A stretch of DNA of 64,000 nt, taken from the NCBI GenBank assembly GCA_938045445.1, contig CALIMM010000014.1, positions 82,247-146,246 of the forward strand, given 5' to 3'. Positions 18,997-26,961 of the stretch are shown here, in pieces; positions within the stretch are counted from its first letter, which is position 1, and every line of letters begins with the position of its first letter. Position numbers and translations under genes: made by a program. The notes under the pieces are model-generated. The model saw only the letters and a program-made list of their open reading frames with translations, was not told the origin of the DNA and made no database searches. Source of the stretch: an uncultured Candidatus Saccharibacteria bacterium (lineage in GTDB: Bacteria > Patescibacteriota > Saccharimonadia > Saccharimonadales > Saccharimonadaceae).

Positions 18997-19511
18997 TGGT
19001 GGTTGCTCGTGATGGTTATCGTTACTGTTGGTGCGCGCTCTAGCCGGTAGTAGAGGAAGAAGCGGCTGCACTCTTGGCTGGTGGTGACGCAGAGCGAACC
19101 ATCGCGAGCGCGTGGCTCGTAGATAAAGCGGTCAATCGATGCACTATCTTTGCTAATACCATTGCTTGGCGACTGGACGAAGAGCGCTTGCTGACCACTG
19201 CGCGATGGGTATTGATAGCTATCCTCAGATAGTCCAGGGAGGATATGGCGAATTGCCGTGCCATTAAGCGAAGTCAAAAACTGCTCGGCCGACGGATAGC
19301 GGTGTCCTTGCTCGCCCGACGTACCAGTTGCGTCCCCGTTATAGAAAGACTCAAGACTGCGTGCTACTGTCTCAACAGTGGTCGTGCGAGCAGTGTCGCG
19401 CGAAGAACGCTGCGTATTATTGAGCGTCACCACACCCAGCACCAGCAGTACCAGCATAATTGCCAGCACAATAATAATTTCCACGATTGTATACCCGCGT
19501 CGTACCCTCAT
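18993..19511 (-). CDS. Minor pilin/pseudopilin, first gene of the operon
   Basis: A 172-residue protein with a very short leader (MRVRRG) before YTIVEIIIVLAIMLVLLVLG; Tyr replaces Phe at +1 but Glu5 is kept. TATGCT (19523-19518) ends 6 nt before the ATG, a leaderless geometry. No pilus assembly ATPase or platform gene is in the window, so the machinery is encoded elsewhere. Confidence 0.82.
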   Translation of the reverse strand: MRVRRGYTIVEIIIVLAIMLVLLVLGVVTLNNTQRSSRDTARTTTVETVARSLESFYNGDATGTSGEQGHRYPSAEQFLTSLNGTAIRHILPGLSEDSYQYPSRSGQQALFVQSPSNGISKDSASIDRFIYEPRARDGSLCVTTSQECSRFFLYYRLERAPTVTITITSNHQ

Positions 19512-19846
19512 GCAATTAGCATAAGGGTTTTGAGGTAAAAGTGCAAGAGGTGAGAAGTCGAATCGAGGTGATTATGGCTTGCTTTGCCTCGGCAACGCCC
19601 CATAGGTCACCAAATAGGGGAGCAATAAAAAAGAATTCTCTAGTAGGACGAAATGAACTTCGTGCTCGTCCGATAGGAAAGAAGATATAAAGCCGGCCGA
19701 GAATAAGCAAAAAGTAGTGAGACACTAAATGCTCAAGAACATATAGTCAATTTTACTTTCTTGACTATATATGTATCGCAAAAATTATTGATGAACAAGG
19801 GTAAAAAGACAAAAATATCTACAGGTACTGTATGTTATTTGACTTG
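19512..19846. other. Intergenic region with inverted repeat
   Basis: No convincing gene. A perfect inverted repeat ATATAGTCAA-N10-TTGACTATAT lies at 19741-19770. Its right arm looks like a TTGACT -35 element, but no gene follows on the plus strand. It could be a terminator-like hairpin or a protein-binding site. Confidence 0.45.
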
Positions 19847-20875
19847 TCACGTTGCTGGTATTTCTAGCGGTTCTTGCACAATGGTGATACCGAATTTTTC
19901 CTCCACTGTGCGAATAATCTCCTCACGAGCGGCAGCAAGATCGCGGTAGCTAGTGGCTGATTGATTGATGAGCACGACTGCATTCTTATCGTGTACCTTC
20001 ATGCCGTGGAGAACGCTGCCTCTGAGCCCCGCTTGCTCGATGAGCCAGCCTGATGGTACCTTGACGCGCCCATCGGGCAGCGCATAGTGCGGCACTGTGG
20101 GGTAGTGCTGCTGGAGCTGAGAAAATTCTTCACTTGAAATAATCGCATTTTTGAAGAACGAGCCAGTATTGGGGAGCTTGGCTGGGTCAGGCAGCTTGCC
20201 AGCGCGGATCGTCATGACGGCTTGGCGAATGTCTTGCGGGGTAGGCTCTGCTATGGTGTGAGCGGTGAGATAATCCTGGACAGCTTGGTAGAAGGGTGGC
20301 TGTGGCAAACCCTTACGTAGGCGGAGTGTTATGCTTGTGATGATATATCGCCCCATCTCGCGGCCCCGGAAAATGCTGTGCCGGTACGAAAACTCGCAGT
20401 CGGCGGCACTCAGCGACACAAACCGCTCTTGCTGGCGATCATATGCCTCGAGCGAGACGAGTGTGTCGGCAATCTCCTGCCCATATGCCCCAACGTTCTG
20501 CACTGGCGCAGCGCCTGCTGTACCTGGGATAGCCGATAGCGCTTCAATGCCACTCAGGCCACTGGCCACTGTTCTTGCTACGACATCATCGAGAATCTCT
20601 CCTGCACCAATGGTGATTGTTGTCGATTCGGCATCCTCAGCAATGACCGAGAAGCCTGGAATACGGTTGCGCGCCACAATGCCAGCAAAGCCGCTGTCTT
20701 GGGCTAGAGTGTTGCTCCCGCCACCAAGGACAAAGAGCTCAGCCTGCTGCTGGCGGGCCATCGTGCACACCGCCACAACGTCATCGTTGGTATAGAGGTC
20801 AACCATAGTATGGGTGTTGCCGCCAAGCTGCATCGTCAAATATGGTTTGAGTGAAACGTCAGTACGAATATCCAT
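19847..20875 (-). CDS. murB: UDP-N-acetylenolpyruvoylglucosamine reductase
   Basis: A 342-residue FAD enzyme that reduces the MurA product to UDP-MurNAc. FAD-binding VLGGGSNTL, SAIPGTAGAAPVQNVGAYG, the type I motif FSYRHSIFR, the catalytic Ser in NTGSFFKN and the late QEPLEI glutamate are all present. The promoter geometry (TTGCAG, 17-nt spacer, TATATT, 6 nt to ATG) predicts a leaderless mRNA. It carries the same palindrome as murA, so two successive pathway enzymes are probably coregulated although 4.3 kb apart. Confidence 0.95.
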   Translation of the reverse strand: MDIRTDVSLKPYLTMQLGGNTHTMVDLYTNDDVVAVCTMARQQQAELFVLGGGSNTLAQDSGFAGIVARNRIPGFSVIAEDAESTTITIGAGEILDDVVARTVASGLSGIEALSAIPGTAGAAPVQNVGAYGQEIADTLVSLEAYDRQQERFVSLSAADCEFSYRHSIFRGREMGRYIITSITLRLRKGLPQPPFYQAVQDYLTAHTIAEPTPQDIRQAVMTIRAGKLPDPAKLPNTGSFFKNAIISSEEFSQLQQHYPTVPHYALPDGRVKVPSGWLIEQAGLRGSVLHGMKVHDKNAVVLINQSATSYRDLAAAREEIIRTVEEKFGITIVQEPLEIPAT

Positions 20876-20881
20876 AGGTAT

Positions 20882-20910
20882 AATATATCACCCATGATAT
20901 ATATCTGCAA
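20882..20910 (-). promoter_or_regulatory. murB core promoter with palindromic operator
   Basis: TTGCAG (20910-20905), 17-nt spacer, TATATT (20887-20882), 6 nt to ATG 20875. ATATATCA-N4-TGATATAT at 20883-20902 occupies spacer and -10, as at murA (15518-15537). Confidence 0.75.
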
Positions 20911-21138
20911 GGTGATCCAGCCAAAATCTGTATAATAAAAAACGACGCCACCCAGAGGTTTAAACATATTGCAAGCGATGATACTACCGAAGCCGGTAGA
21001 TTGAGGTATTTATAAGGAGTATATCCAAGAGCAGGGCTAGCCCTTATAGTATAAACGAACAAAGAGACTGTGTACCGATAAAAGTAACACGAGAGAGCGA
21101 TGAGGCAAATTCGGCTAGGCCACAGAGTCCAGCAATGG

Positions 21139-21969
21139 CTAATTCTTGCTAGACTCGACTGTTGCCTGCGCTGCCTGGATAACGTGGTCGATCATTACGG
21201 CGATGGTGAGAGGGCCGACGCCGCCTTTTTCCGGGGTGAGAGTGACATCACTGCGCTGGCGCAGGCTTGGGTCAACGTCACCAACGATAACACCACCTTC
21301 GCTTGCTGTGCCAGCATCAACTACCACTGTACCTGTTTTGACCATATCCGCTGTAATGAGATGGGGCTGGCCAGTAGCGGTGACGATGACGTCACTTGCA
21401 GCGATGATCTCTGTAGTATTAGGTGTTTGGCGGTCGCACACTGTTACCGTCAAGCCGCGGTCGCGCCACAGCCGCTCCAGTGGTGCGCCTACTAACCGCC
21501 CTCGCCCGATGATGGCGAGCTGCTTATCATCGAGGCTAATGTTGTAACCTGCCAGTAGCCAATCGATCGCTTGCGCCGTTGCTGGCGTATAGGCAGCTTG
21601 CGGGCCACTCAGGCCATCGACGTCCTTGGCGGGAGAGATGCGCTGCACGATGGCATCTGTTTGTGATGGGTCGTTGAGCGGTAGTTGGACGATAATACCG
21701 TGGATGTGTGGGTCGTTGTTTGCTCGGTCGATCACGCCCGGCATATCTGTCTCGGCGGTTGGCGCTACTTCTGTCTCAACGAGGATATCAGCAGCATAGG
21801 CTTGCTTGTAGCGCACGTAGGCATTGATTGGTCCCGATGCGTTAAGCGGAGTGATAATGAGCAGCTTGGGGGTGATACCATGCGCTTGGCGTAAGTGGCG
21901 TACTTGGCGGGCTTGGCGCTGCTTAATGAAGCTGGCAAGCTCGCGGCCGTTGAGTGATGAAGTAGGCAT
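21139..21969 (-). CDS. folD: Bifunctional methylene-THF dehydrogenase/cyclohydrolase
   Basis: A 276-residue FolD. The catalytic Tyr-x3-Lys is in YVRYKQAY, with GIIVQLPL, the nucleotide-binding IIGRGRLVGAPL (usual GRSxxVGxP) and the C-terminal TPEKGGVGPLT. It oxidises 5,10-methylene-THF to 10-formyl-THF with NADP. It works with GlyA of this window. A GGACC-rich region precedes the start, but a strong SD is not evident (AAAGGACCACACCTT before ATG). Confidence 0.93.
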   Translation of the reverse strand: MPTSSLNGRELASFIKQRQARQVRHLRQAHGITPKLLIITPLNASGPINAYVRYKQAYAADILVETEVAPTAETDMPGVIDRANNDPHIHGIIVQLPLNDPSQTDAIVQRISPAKDVDGLSGPQAAYTPATAQAIDWLLAGYNISLDDKQLAIIGRGRLVGAPLERLWRDRGLTVTVCDRQTPNTTEIIAASDVIVTATGQPHLITADMVKTGTVVVDAGTASEGGVIVGDVDPSLRQRSDVTLTPEKGGVGPLTIAVMIDHVIQAAQATVESSKN

Positions 21970-22031
21970 AAGGTGTGGTCCTTTCGTAAATACGTGATTA
22001 ATACTAGGTGATAGGTATCTCTATAGCAAAC

Positions 22032-22055
22032 AGTCCTCTGGCAATACCGAGGACT
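22032..22055 (-). terminator. Terminator of tRNA-Lys
   Basis: 7-bp stem AGTCCTC/GAGGACT with a GG..CC extension, followed on the minus strand by GTTTG. Confidence 0.55.
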
Positions 22056-22063
22056 ACATACTA

Positions 22064-22140
22064 TGGAGGGCCAGGAGGGGCTCGAACCCTCGACACCCTG
22101 CTTAAGAGGCAGGTGCTCTAACCAGCTGAGCTACTGGCCC
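22064..22140 (-). tRNA. tRNA-Lys(CTT)
   Basis: Acceptor GGGCCAG/CTGGCCC, anticodon stem CCTGC/GCAGG with loop CTCTTAA giving CTT (Lys, AAG), T-arm GAGGGTTCGAGCCCCTC, CCA encoded. A TATAGT box lies about 40 nt upstream. Confidence 0.95.
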
Positions 22141-22316
22141 ATGTCGCGCTTGCACTACCCGTGCAAAGCCCTTTTACTATAGCGGATAGCCTGGGGTTCT
22201 GTCAAGAGGCGGCGCGGTGAATTAAAAAGCTCTTTTGCTGCGGCGCGTGCGCTTGCTTGTCTTTTTGCCAAAAACGCATTACCATGGGAAAAGAGAGTTT
22301 AATCGGGAGAATAGCA

Positions 22317-22859
22317 ATGGCAAACGAACAACCTACAGCACAACCAACACCACCAACTGAAGCAGCACCTCACACAGCTCCAGCTGCCAGCCAACCAGCA
22401 GTACCAGCCGCTGCGCCTGCGCCGGTTGATACCTCACCGCGCAACTACTTGGCGCTTGTAGCTCTCGCTGCGTTTATGGGGCAGTATGGCTTGGCTCGCT
22501 GGTACCGTGGCGACGAGCTGGGCAAGATCCGCTTTTGGATTGCAGTGGGCTGTACGGTAACGATGCCAATCATTTACCTTAATGTTTTGTCGGCGCTGGG
22601 GATGTTTATCCTGTCTGTTTGGGGCACTATCGACTTCTTCTTGCTGACGAGTACCACAGCAGATGCAAATGGTACGCCATATGTTGCAACCGAGCGCGAT
22701 AAGACGTGGGCACAGGGGCTTAAAATCGCCTACATTGTTGGCCTTATCTTGGTGGCAGTAGCGATTGTTGTCTTCTTGATCTTGCTAGCAGCTGGGGTGG
22801 TTATGTGGCAAACAACAACGACCACAACAGGGCCTATGCGGTCGTCAACGTACTACTAG
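22317..22859 (+). CDS. TM2-domain-like membrane protein with Pro/Ala-rich N-terminus
   Basis: This 180-residue protein begins with a 45-residue Ala/Pro/Thr/Gln-rich cytoplasmic-type segment, then a TM2-like pair of helices (GQYGLARWYRGDELGKIRFW between them), a third hydrophobic segment near the C-terminus and a Thr-rich tail. The start at 22317 is supported by GGGAGA 8 nt upstream; an ATG at 22284 lacks one. The function of TM2 proteins is generally unknown. A strong bidirectional-looking terminator follows. Confidence 0.82.
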   Translation: MANEQPTAQPTPPTEAAPHTAPAASQPAVPAAAPAPVDTSPRNYLALVALAAFMGQYGLARWYRGDELGKIRFWIAVGCTVTMPIIYLNVLSALGMFILSVWGTIDFFLLTSTTADANGTPYVATERDKTWAQGLKIAYIVGLILVAVAIVVFLILLAAGVVMWQTTTTTTGPMRSSTYY

Positions 22860-22887
22860 TCGTTATTGTGTATGGCAGTAGTGTAAC

Positions 22888-22919
22888 AAAAAGGGTTGGC
22901 AGTGTGCTAACCTCTTTTT
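22888..22919 (+). terminator. Terminator of the TM2 gene
   Basis: AAAAAGGGTTGGC-agtgt-GCTAACCTCTTTTT: a near-perfect A-rich/T-rich hairpin. Confidence 0.85.
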
Positions 22920-22966
22920 GTGTGGTGTGGCCGCAAAATGAATAGCAAATAGTACTGTATAAAGAA

Positions 22967-22983
22967 ACCCAGACAAGCTGGGT
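22967..22983 (-). terminator. Terminator of tRNA-Arg(TCG)
   Basis: ACCCAG-cttgt-CTGGGT followed on the minus strand by TTCTTTAT. Confidence 0.65.
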
Positions 22984-22998
22984 AATATAGAACAAAGT

Positions 22999-23075
22999 TG
23001 GTACACCCGGCAGGATTCGAACCTGCGACCACTTGGTTCGAAGCCAAGTACTCTAATCCGCTGAGCTACGGGTGC
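22999..23075 (-). tRNA. tRNA-Arg(TCG)
   Basis: Anticodon stem ACTTGG/CCAAGT with loop CTTCGAA giving TCG (Arg, CGA). T-arm GCAGGTTCGAATCCTGC. Acceptor GCACCCG/CGGGTGT has a G-U closing pair. CCA is encoded. Confidence 0.94.
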
Positions 23076-23201
23076 TTACTAGCCTTATTGTACCACCACT
23101 GACGTGAGAATCCAAACTGCCTGCCTGAGAATACACTCTAGGGAGTGGCGAGACTGAGGGATTGGATGGTATTATATAAAAATAAGAACGAGGAGCTTGG
23201 G

Positions 23202-23750
23202 ATGTATAAAGAATACAAGATAGATTGGGCACAATTACGTACTGCTGACAACGAGAATCCGCAGATTCTCCCTGGCGCGATATGGAACATGCTTCACGCC
23301 ACCAAAGAAGAAGTTGCTGATGACGCATATTGGAAAATAGAGGGGAACGCCTTCTTTCAACGCAATCTATACCAGGCAACCGAACCAGTAACGGACATTA
23401 TTACCAACGAGATACATCTTGGAAACTTTAGCACACCAGGCCTTGGTTTTGCGCTCGATCTCCTCGTCGAAATCGCCTGTGGCTGGTCAGCACCATCAGA
23501 AAAAGAACGAGGCAATACCGACCTAGCTGACCGCTGCCGAGAGAAGATCCGCGCCATCATGCCAGACCTCTACCGACTTGCTGAAACACAAACTGACCAG
23601 CGCGTCCTGCAGGGGATAGTCGATCTGACGGACGAGCTCGAACCTAGCAAGCAGCAGAAAGCAAAAATACTGTCGATTGTGGAACCAAAGGCTTACGACC
23701 AAGGGCTTGTTGAAATATCTTTGCGATTTTTAAAGAAGTCGTTGAGATGA
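23202..23750 (+). CDS. HEAT-repeat-like putative immunity protein
   Basis: A 182-residue helical protein. Its N-terminus (KIDWAQLRTADNE, then GNAFFQRNLYQATEPV) resembles a widespread family of short HEAT-like proteins, often starting IDW..L and containing N-x-x-HQG-x-x-Y-x-AT, that sit near polymorphic toxins. ATG 23202 is chosen for its SD (GAGGAG, 23190-23195). An immunity role is an inference from resemblance. It lies directly downstream of tRNA-Arg(TCG) in divergent orientation and alone, without a visible toxin partner. Confidence 0.7.
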   Translation: MYKEYKIDWAQLRTADNENPQILPGAIWNMLHATKEEVADDAYWKIEGNAFFQRNLYQATEPVTDIITNEIHLGNFSTPGLGFALDLLVEIACGWSAPSEKERGNTDLADRCREKIRAIMPDLYRLAETQTDQRVLQGIVDLTDELEPSKQQKAKILSIVEPKAYDQGLVEISLRFLKKSLR

Positions 23751-23862
23751 CTCTTGAATTTGTAAATCAGTAATTTGATATATCCTATAGTAATAGGCGC
23801 TAAAGAGGGTTGTATGGCCTGAGGTAGAGTCGTTCTCGTATTGCTAGTAGTTGATAAACAAC

Positions 23863-24261
23863 CTACCCGTATATATTAGTAACGGCCATCCCACGCTCCG
23901 CCAAAGCCTCCTCTACTCGCTTGACGACTTGGCTGGGGGTGAGCTCGGCTTTGACAATATAGCTGTGGACGCCGAGGTGCTGGAGCTTTTTGGGGGCTTC
24001 TTCGTGGCCAAGGTTGGTGAGGACGATAACAGGGATGGCCTTGCCCCACGAGTAAGCGCGGATGTGCTCGAGTGTGTCGGCACCATTGAGGTGGGGCATC
24101 TGGAGGTCGAGGAGGATGATGTCGGGGTGAGTTCGCTGCACCAGCATGATGCCAGCTTTGCCATCGCCCGCGACTTCCACCGCAAAGCCAGCCGCTTCGA
24201 ACTTCATGCGGTACATTTGGCTGATGGTTTGGTCGTCTTCGATGATGGCAATTTTAACCAT
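23863..24261 (-). CDS. Single-domain response regulator (CheY-like receiver)
   Basis: A 132-residue receiver only: acidic pocket IIEDD, phospho-acceptor Asp in IILLDLQMP, Thr in IVLTN and Lys in YIVKAE. There is no output domain. It is divergent from the histidine kinase at 24286, and their -10 boxes overlap, so both are probably expressed together. ATG 24261 is chosen because TATTAT (24274-24269) ends 7 nt upstream. Confidence 0.9.
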   Translation of the reverse strand: MVKIAIIEDDQTISQMYRMKFEAAGFAVEVAGDGKAGIMLVQRTHPDIILLDLQMPHLNGADTLEHIRAYSWGKAIPVIVLTNLGHEEAPKKLQHLGVHSYIVKAELTPSQVVKRVEEALAERGMAVTNIYG

Positions 24262-24267
24262 TTGCTT

Positions 24268-24274
24268 TATAATA
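24268..24274. promoter_or_regulatory. Overlapping divergent -10 boxes of the two-component pair
   Basis: The 7 bases TATAATA read TATAAT on the plus strand (24268-24273, 12 nt before the kinase ATG) and TATTAT on the minus strand (24274-24269, 7 nt before the regulator ATG). RNA polymerase could occupy only one direction at a time. Confidence 0.6.
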
Positions 24275-24285
24275 GCAGGTGTAGC

Positions 24286-25596
24286 ATGAAAATGGAACAA
24301 AATCACCCAAAATCAAGTACCACATCTATACCAGCAGAGCCCCTGGTAGCACTAGGTAGCGCGCTGGCCACTGCAACCAACTTTACAGAGGTGGTAGTAG
24401 CGGTACGCACAGCGCTAAGGGCAGTTGCTCGGCCGACCTGGTGCGGGGTGATGGTGACGGTGGATGGAGCGCCGCCGCTAATTGACTTACCAGATGAATG
24501 CGCTACCTCTGTTGATACACTCCTGCCGCTGTGTAAAGAGGCAACGGCGCGTGCAATGATTGCCATGCTACCCAAGCATCACTCACTCCGTCGCTACAAC
24601 ATTACTGCGGTACTGCGGCTGGTGTGGCAGGGCAATCACTGTGGATATATCGTGCTGGGCCCGCCAGCTGGGCAAGCCACATATACCGCTGCACAGCGAG
24701 CCACTCTTGCAATGATAGCCCAGCAGTGTGCACTGACGCTGATGGCGCAGCAGTGCCACAATACCACGCAGCAATTCCAGCAGCAACTCACCCAAGCGGT
24801 AGACCGCGCAACGCGCCAACTACGCGCCTCGAACCGCCGCCTGCGTGAGCTCGATGCAGCGAAGGATGAGTTCGTCAGTATGGCGAGCCACCAGCTGCGT
24901 ACACCGCTCACTAGTGTGAAGGGCTATATATCGATGGTGCTGGAGGGCGATGCTGGTGAGATTAATGCCACGCAGCGCACCTTCCTTACGGAGGCCTTTA
25001 CGAGTAGCGAGCGAATGGTGCAGCTGATTGGCAACTTCCTTAATGTGTCGCGCATCCGCACTGGCAACTTCACAATCGACTTCCATCCAGGCGATGTTGC
25101 TGCGCTGGTAGCAGAGAGCATTGAGTCTATTCAGCTCATTGCCGAGCGCCACCATTTGCGAGTGGACTATCGATCGCATGGAGTTATACCGCCTCTGTTG
25201 ATCGACGAAAATAAACTCCGGCAAGTCATCGTTAATTATATCGATAATGCTATTTACTACTCGCCTGGTGCTGATGTTATTACGGTGCGACTCTACCCCA
25301 AGGATGGCTGGGTGGTGTGCACCGTGCAAGACCATGGCATTGGAGTGCCGCAGAGTGAGCAGCGCAAGATCTTTACGAAGTTCTTCCGGGCGCATAATGC
25401 CCAGCTGCAGCGGCCCGATGGCACGGGGATTGGGCTGTTCTTGGCAAAGAAGATCGTACTGGGGCACCATGGCGAACTGATCTTTCATTCGCGGGAGGGG
25501 CAGGGGAGTACCTTTGGCTTCCGTCTGCCGATCGATCGCCTCACGCCGCGCCAGGGCACATTGCCAAACGAAAATCACTCCCCACACGGGAAGTGA
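24286..25596 (+). CDS. Sensor histidine kinase with GAF-like N-terminal region
   Basis: A 436-residue kinase without transmembrane segments. Residues about 1-160 form a GAF-like sensory region, followed by a coiled-coil linker (QQQLTQAVDRATRQLRASNR). HisKA has the phospho-His in SMASHQLRTPLTS. HATPase_c has N-box YIDNAIYYSP, G1 DHGIGVP and G2 GTGIGLFLAKK. It presumably phosphorylates the adjacent receiver protein. The signal is unknown and, judging by topology, cytoplasmic. Confidence 0.92.
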   Translation: MKMEQNHPKSSTTSIPAEPLVALGSALATATNFTEVVVAVRTALRAVARPTWCGVMVTVDGAPPLIDLPDECATSVDTLLPLCKEATARAMIAMLPKHHSLRRYNITAVLRLVWQGNHCGYIVLGPPAGQATYTAAQRATLAMIAQQCALTLMAQQCHNTTQQFQQQLTQAVDRATRQLRASNRRLRELDAAKDEFVSMASHQLRTPLTSVKGYISMVLEGDAGEINATQRTFLTEAFTSSERMVQLIGNFLNVSRIRTGNFTIDFHPGDVAALVAESIESIQLIAERHHLRVDYRSHGVIPPLLIDENKLRQVIVNYIDNAIYYSPGADVITVRLYPKDGWVVCTVQDHGIGVPQSEQRKIFTKFFRAHNAQLQRPDGTGIGLFLAKKIVLGHHGELIFHSREGQGSTFGFRLPIDRLTPRQGTLPNENHSPHGK

Positions 25597-25898
25597 AAAT
25601 CGCACATCTCCTGGGCTGGGTAAGATGCCCGAGGAGTCCTCCTTTGCTTGGCACCTCTCGCACGGGTGCCAAGTGTGATATTTGCACAGTTATAGCACGG
25701 ACAAACCAGACAAATGCAGTATGGGTTCTCCTGCATCTCGTGGCTTGCGATGGCTGTATCGAGTGCTGTTTGTGTTAGTTGTCTCCACCATGCAAGTGCA
25801 TGACACGATCAGTGTAGCATCACGCCTAGGGTATGTCAAGCCTTTTTTACAACATTATCGCTAGACAAGGGCCGATTTTTTTGCTATAGTGACTAGGC
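25597..25898. other. Intergenic region with a hairpin
   Basis: No gene. A 9-bp perfect hairpin CTTGGCACC-N9-GGTGCCAAG at 25647-25673 lies 50 bases after the kinase stop and may act in termination or mRNA stability; it lacks a U-tract. A TATAGT (25885-25890) precedes tRNA-Glu. Confidence 0.5.
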
Positions 25899-25973
25899 GG
25901 CCTCATCGTCTAGCGGTTAGGACACTGGGTTCTCATCCCAGCAACCGGGGTTCGATTCCCCGTGAGGTCACCA
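25899..25973 (+). tRNA. tRNA-Glu(CTC)
   Basis: Anticodon stem CTGGG/CCCAG with loop TTCTCAT giving CTC (Glu, GAG). T-arm CGGGGTTCGATTCCCCG. Acceptor GGCCTCA/TGAGGTC, CCA encoded. Confidence 0.95.
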
Positions 25974-25995
25974 AATCGGAACTAAAACGGAAACG

Positions 25996-26019
25996 GTCGC
26001 CCGAACGGGCGGCTTTTTC
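25996..26019 (+). terminator. Terminator of tRNA-Glu
   Basis: GTCGCCCG-aa-CGGGCGGC followed by TTTTT. It is related in sequence and position to the tRNA-Gly terminator (6655-6678). Confidence 0.88.
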
Positions 26020-26072
26020 GCTGGCAGCGCGCAGCGCCGACCAGCGATTTTTCTGGGGGAGTTAAGAAATTG

Positions 26073-26098
26073 GTCGTCATTTATGACGACTTTTTTTT
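26073..26098 (+). terminator. Second strong terminator without an obvious gene before it
   Basis: GTCGTCAT-tt-ATGACGAC followed by eight T. Between it and the tRNA terminator lies another hairpin, CGCTGG-N16-CCAGCG-ATTTTT (26019-26051), so three terminator-like structures stand in tandem after tRNA-Glu. Confidence 0.75.
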
Positions 26099-26285
26099 GT
26101 CGTATTTGTAGGTTCGACCCAAGTCGAAACGCCAAGCGTAGCTTGTTCGATTTTTTCTTCGAGGAGCTTCTTTAGGTTATTATTTCACATATTATAGCAT
26201 ACTTCTTAAGATTAGACAACAACCCCGTCTATCACGTATACTGGTATCTAGATATTAGAATAGATTCTAGTGAGGATACCATTAT

Positions 26286-26837
26286 ATGCACGACAACGAA
26301 TTATGGCAAATTTACAATAACAACGGTATGCCTGTAGACGGCAAAGGCGCGCCCAAAGAAGAGTTTAACTCTGATAAAAGCCTAATCATGAGCAACGCTC
26401 ATGTGTGGTTTTGGAAGATTGACGAAGGCGGGGTGAGCATACTGCTACAAAAGCGTTCATTGACAAAACCCAATAAGCCAGGCTGGTTTCATATTTCGGC
26501 AGGCGGGCATATCAATATCGGAGAAACACCAGTGCAAGCAGCTGTGCGAGAGACTAAAGAGGAAATGGGGCTTGCGATTGATGAATCTAAGCTGCATTTT
26601 GTGCAAGCTGTTCGCATCATTGAGAAAGACCCACGAGACATCGTAAATGTGTTTCTTTACCAGCTCAGTGGTGACGAAAACTTCACCTTTGTCGATGGCG
26701 AGGTTGGTTCGTACGAATGGCGCTCGCTAGATAATTTCAAAGAAATCACCCGGGACGCGGCGGCCAATAACTTAGTGCCTCAAGGTGAATTGTATTTCGG
26801 AACACTTATCGCGGCACTTGAGTATGTTAGTCAGTAA
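26286..26837 (+). CDS. NUDIX hydrolase
   Basis: A 183-residue NUDIX protein. The box reads GGHINIGETPVQAAVRETKEEMGL and fits G-x5-E-x7-R-E-U-x-E-E-x-G-U. The N-terminus (LWQIYNNNGMPV) is like the IDI/YfcD branch that acts on pyrophosphate metabolites. The substrate is unknown. A TATACT (26237-26242) and a stem TGGTATC/GATACCA (26242-26281) overlap the leader and the weak SD (GAGGA), so expression may be structured. It lies in AT-richer DNA behind tRNA-Glu, and a repeat related to the 6.7-kb inverted repeat follows it. Confidence 0.88.
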   Translation: MHDNELWQIYNNNGMPVDGKGAPKEEFNSDKSLIMSNAHVWFWKIDEGGVSILLQKRSLTKPNKPGWFHISAGGHINIGETPVQAAVRETKEEMGLAIDESKLHFVQAVRIIEKDPRDIVNVFLYQLSGDENFTFVDGEVGSYEWRSLDNFKEITRDAAANNLVPQGELYFGTLIAALEYVSQ

Positions 26838-26866
26838 TAGGTAGCACCCGCCCAGAAAATCATTTG

Positions 26867-26898
26867 GCTTTTGTCTCAAAACAGGTTCGAGCTTGGGC
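26867..26898 (-). repeat. Third, degenerate copy of the cassette-end repeat
   Basis: On the minus strand, GCCCAAGCTCGAACCTGTTTTGAG with the following AAAAGC aligns to the first 33 positions of the 6693-6745 repeat with a few mismatches and one gap. Its orientation matches the right copy at 8052-8104. It lies 30 bases past the NUDIX gene. Confidence 0.6.
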
Positions 26899-26961
26899 GT
26901 AAAATCGCACCAAGGATTTATCACATGGCTCGTTGGAGCCATTTTTTTAATGGAGCATTTA

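Noticed and set aside
19516..19725. 69-codon minus-strand frame before the minor pilin operon's neighbour gap
   Set aside because: GTG start without SD or -10 support and no resemblance to known proteins.
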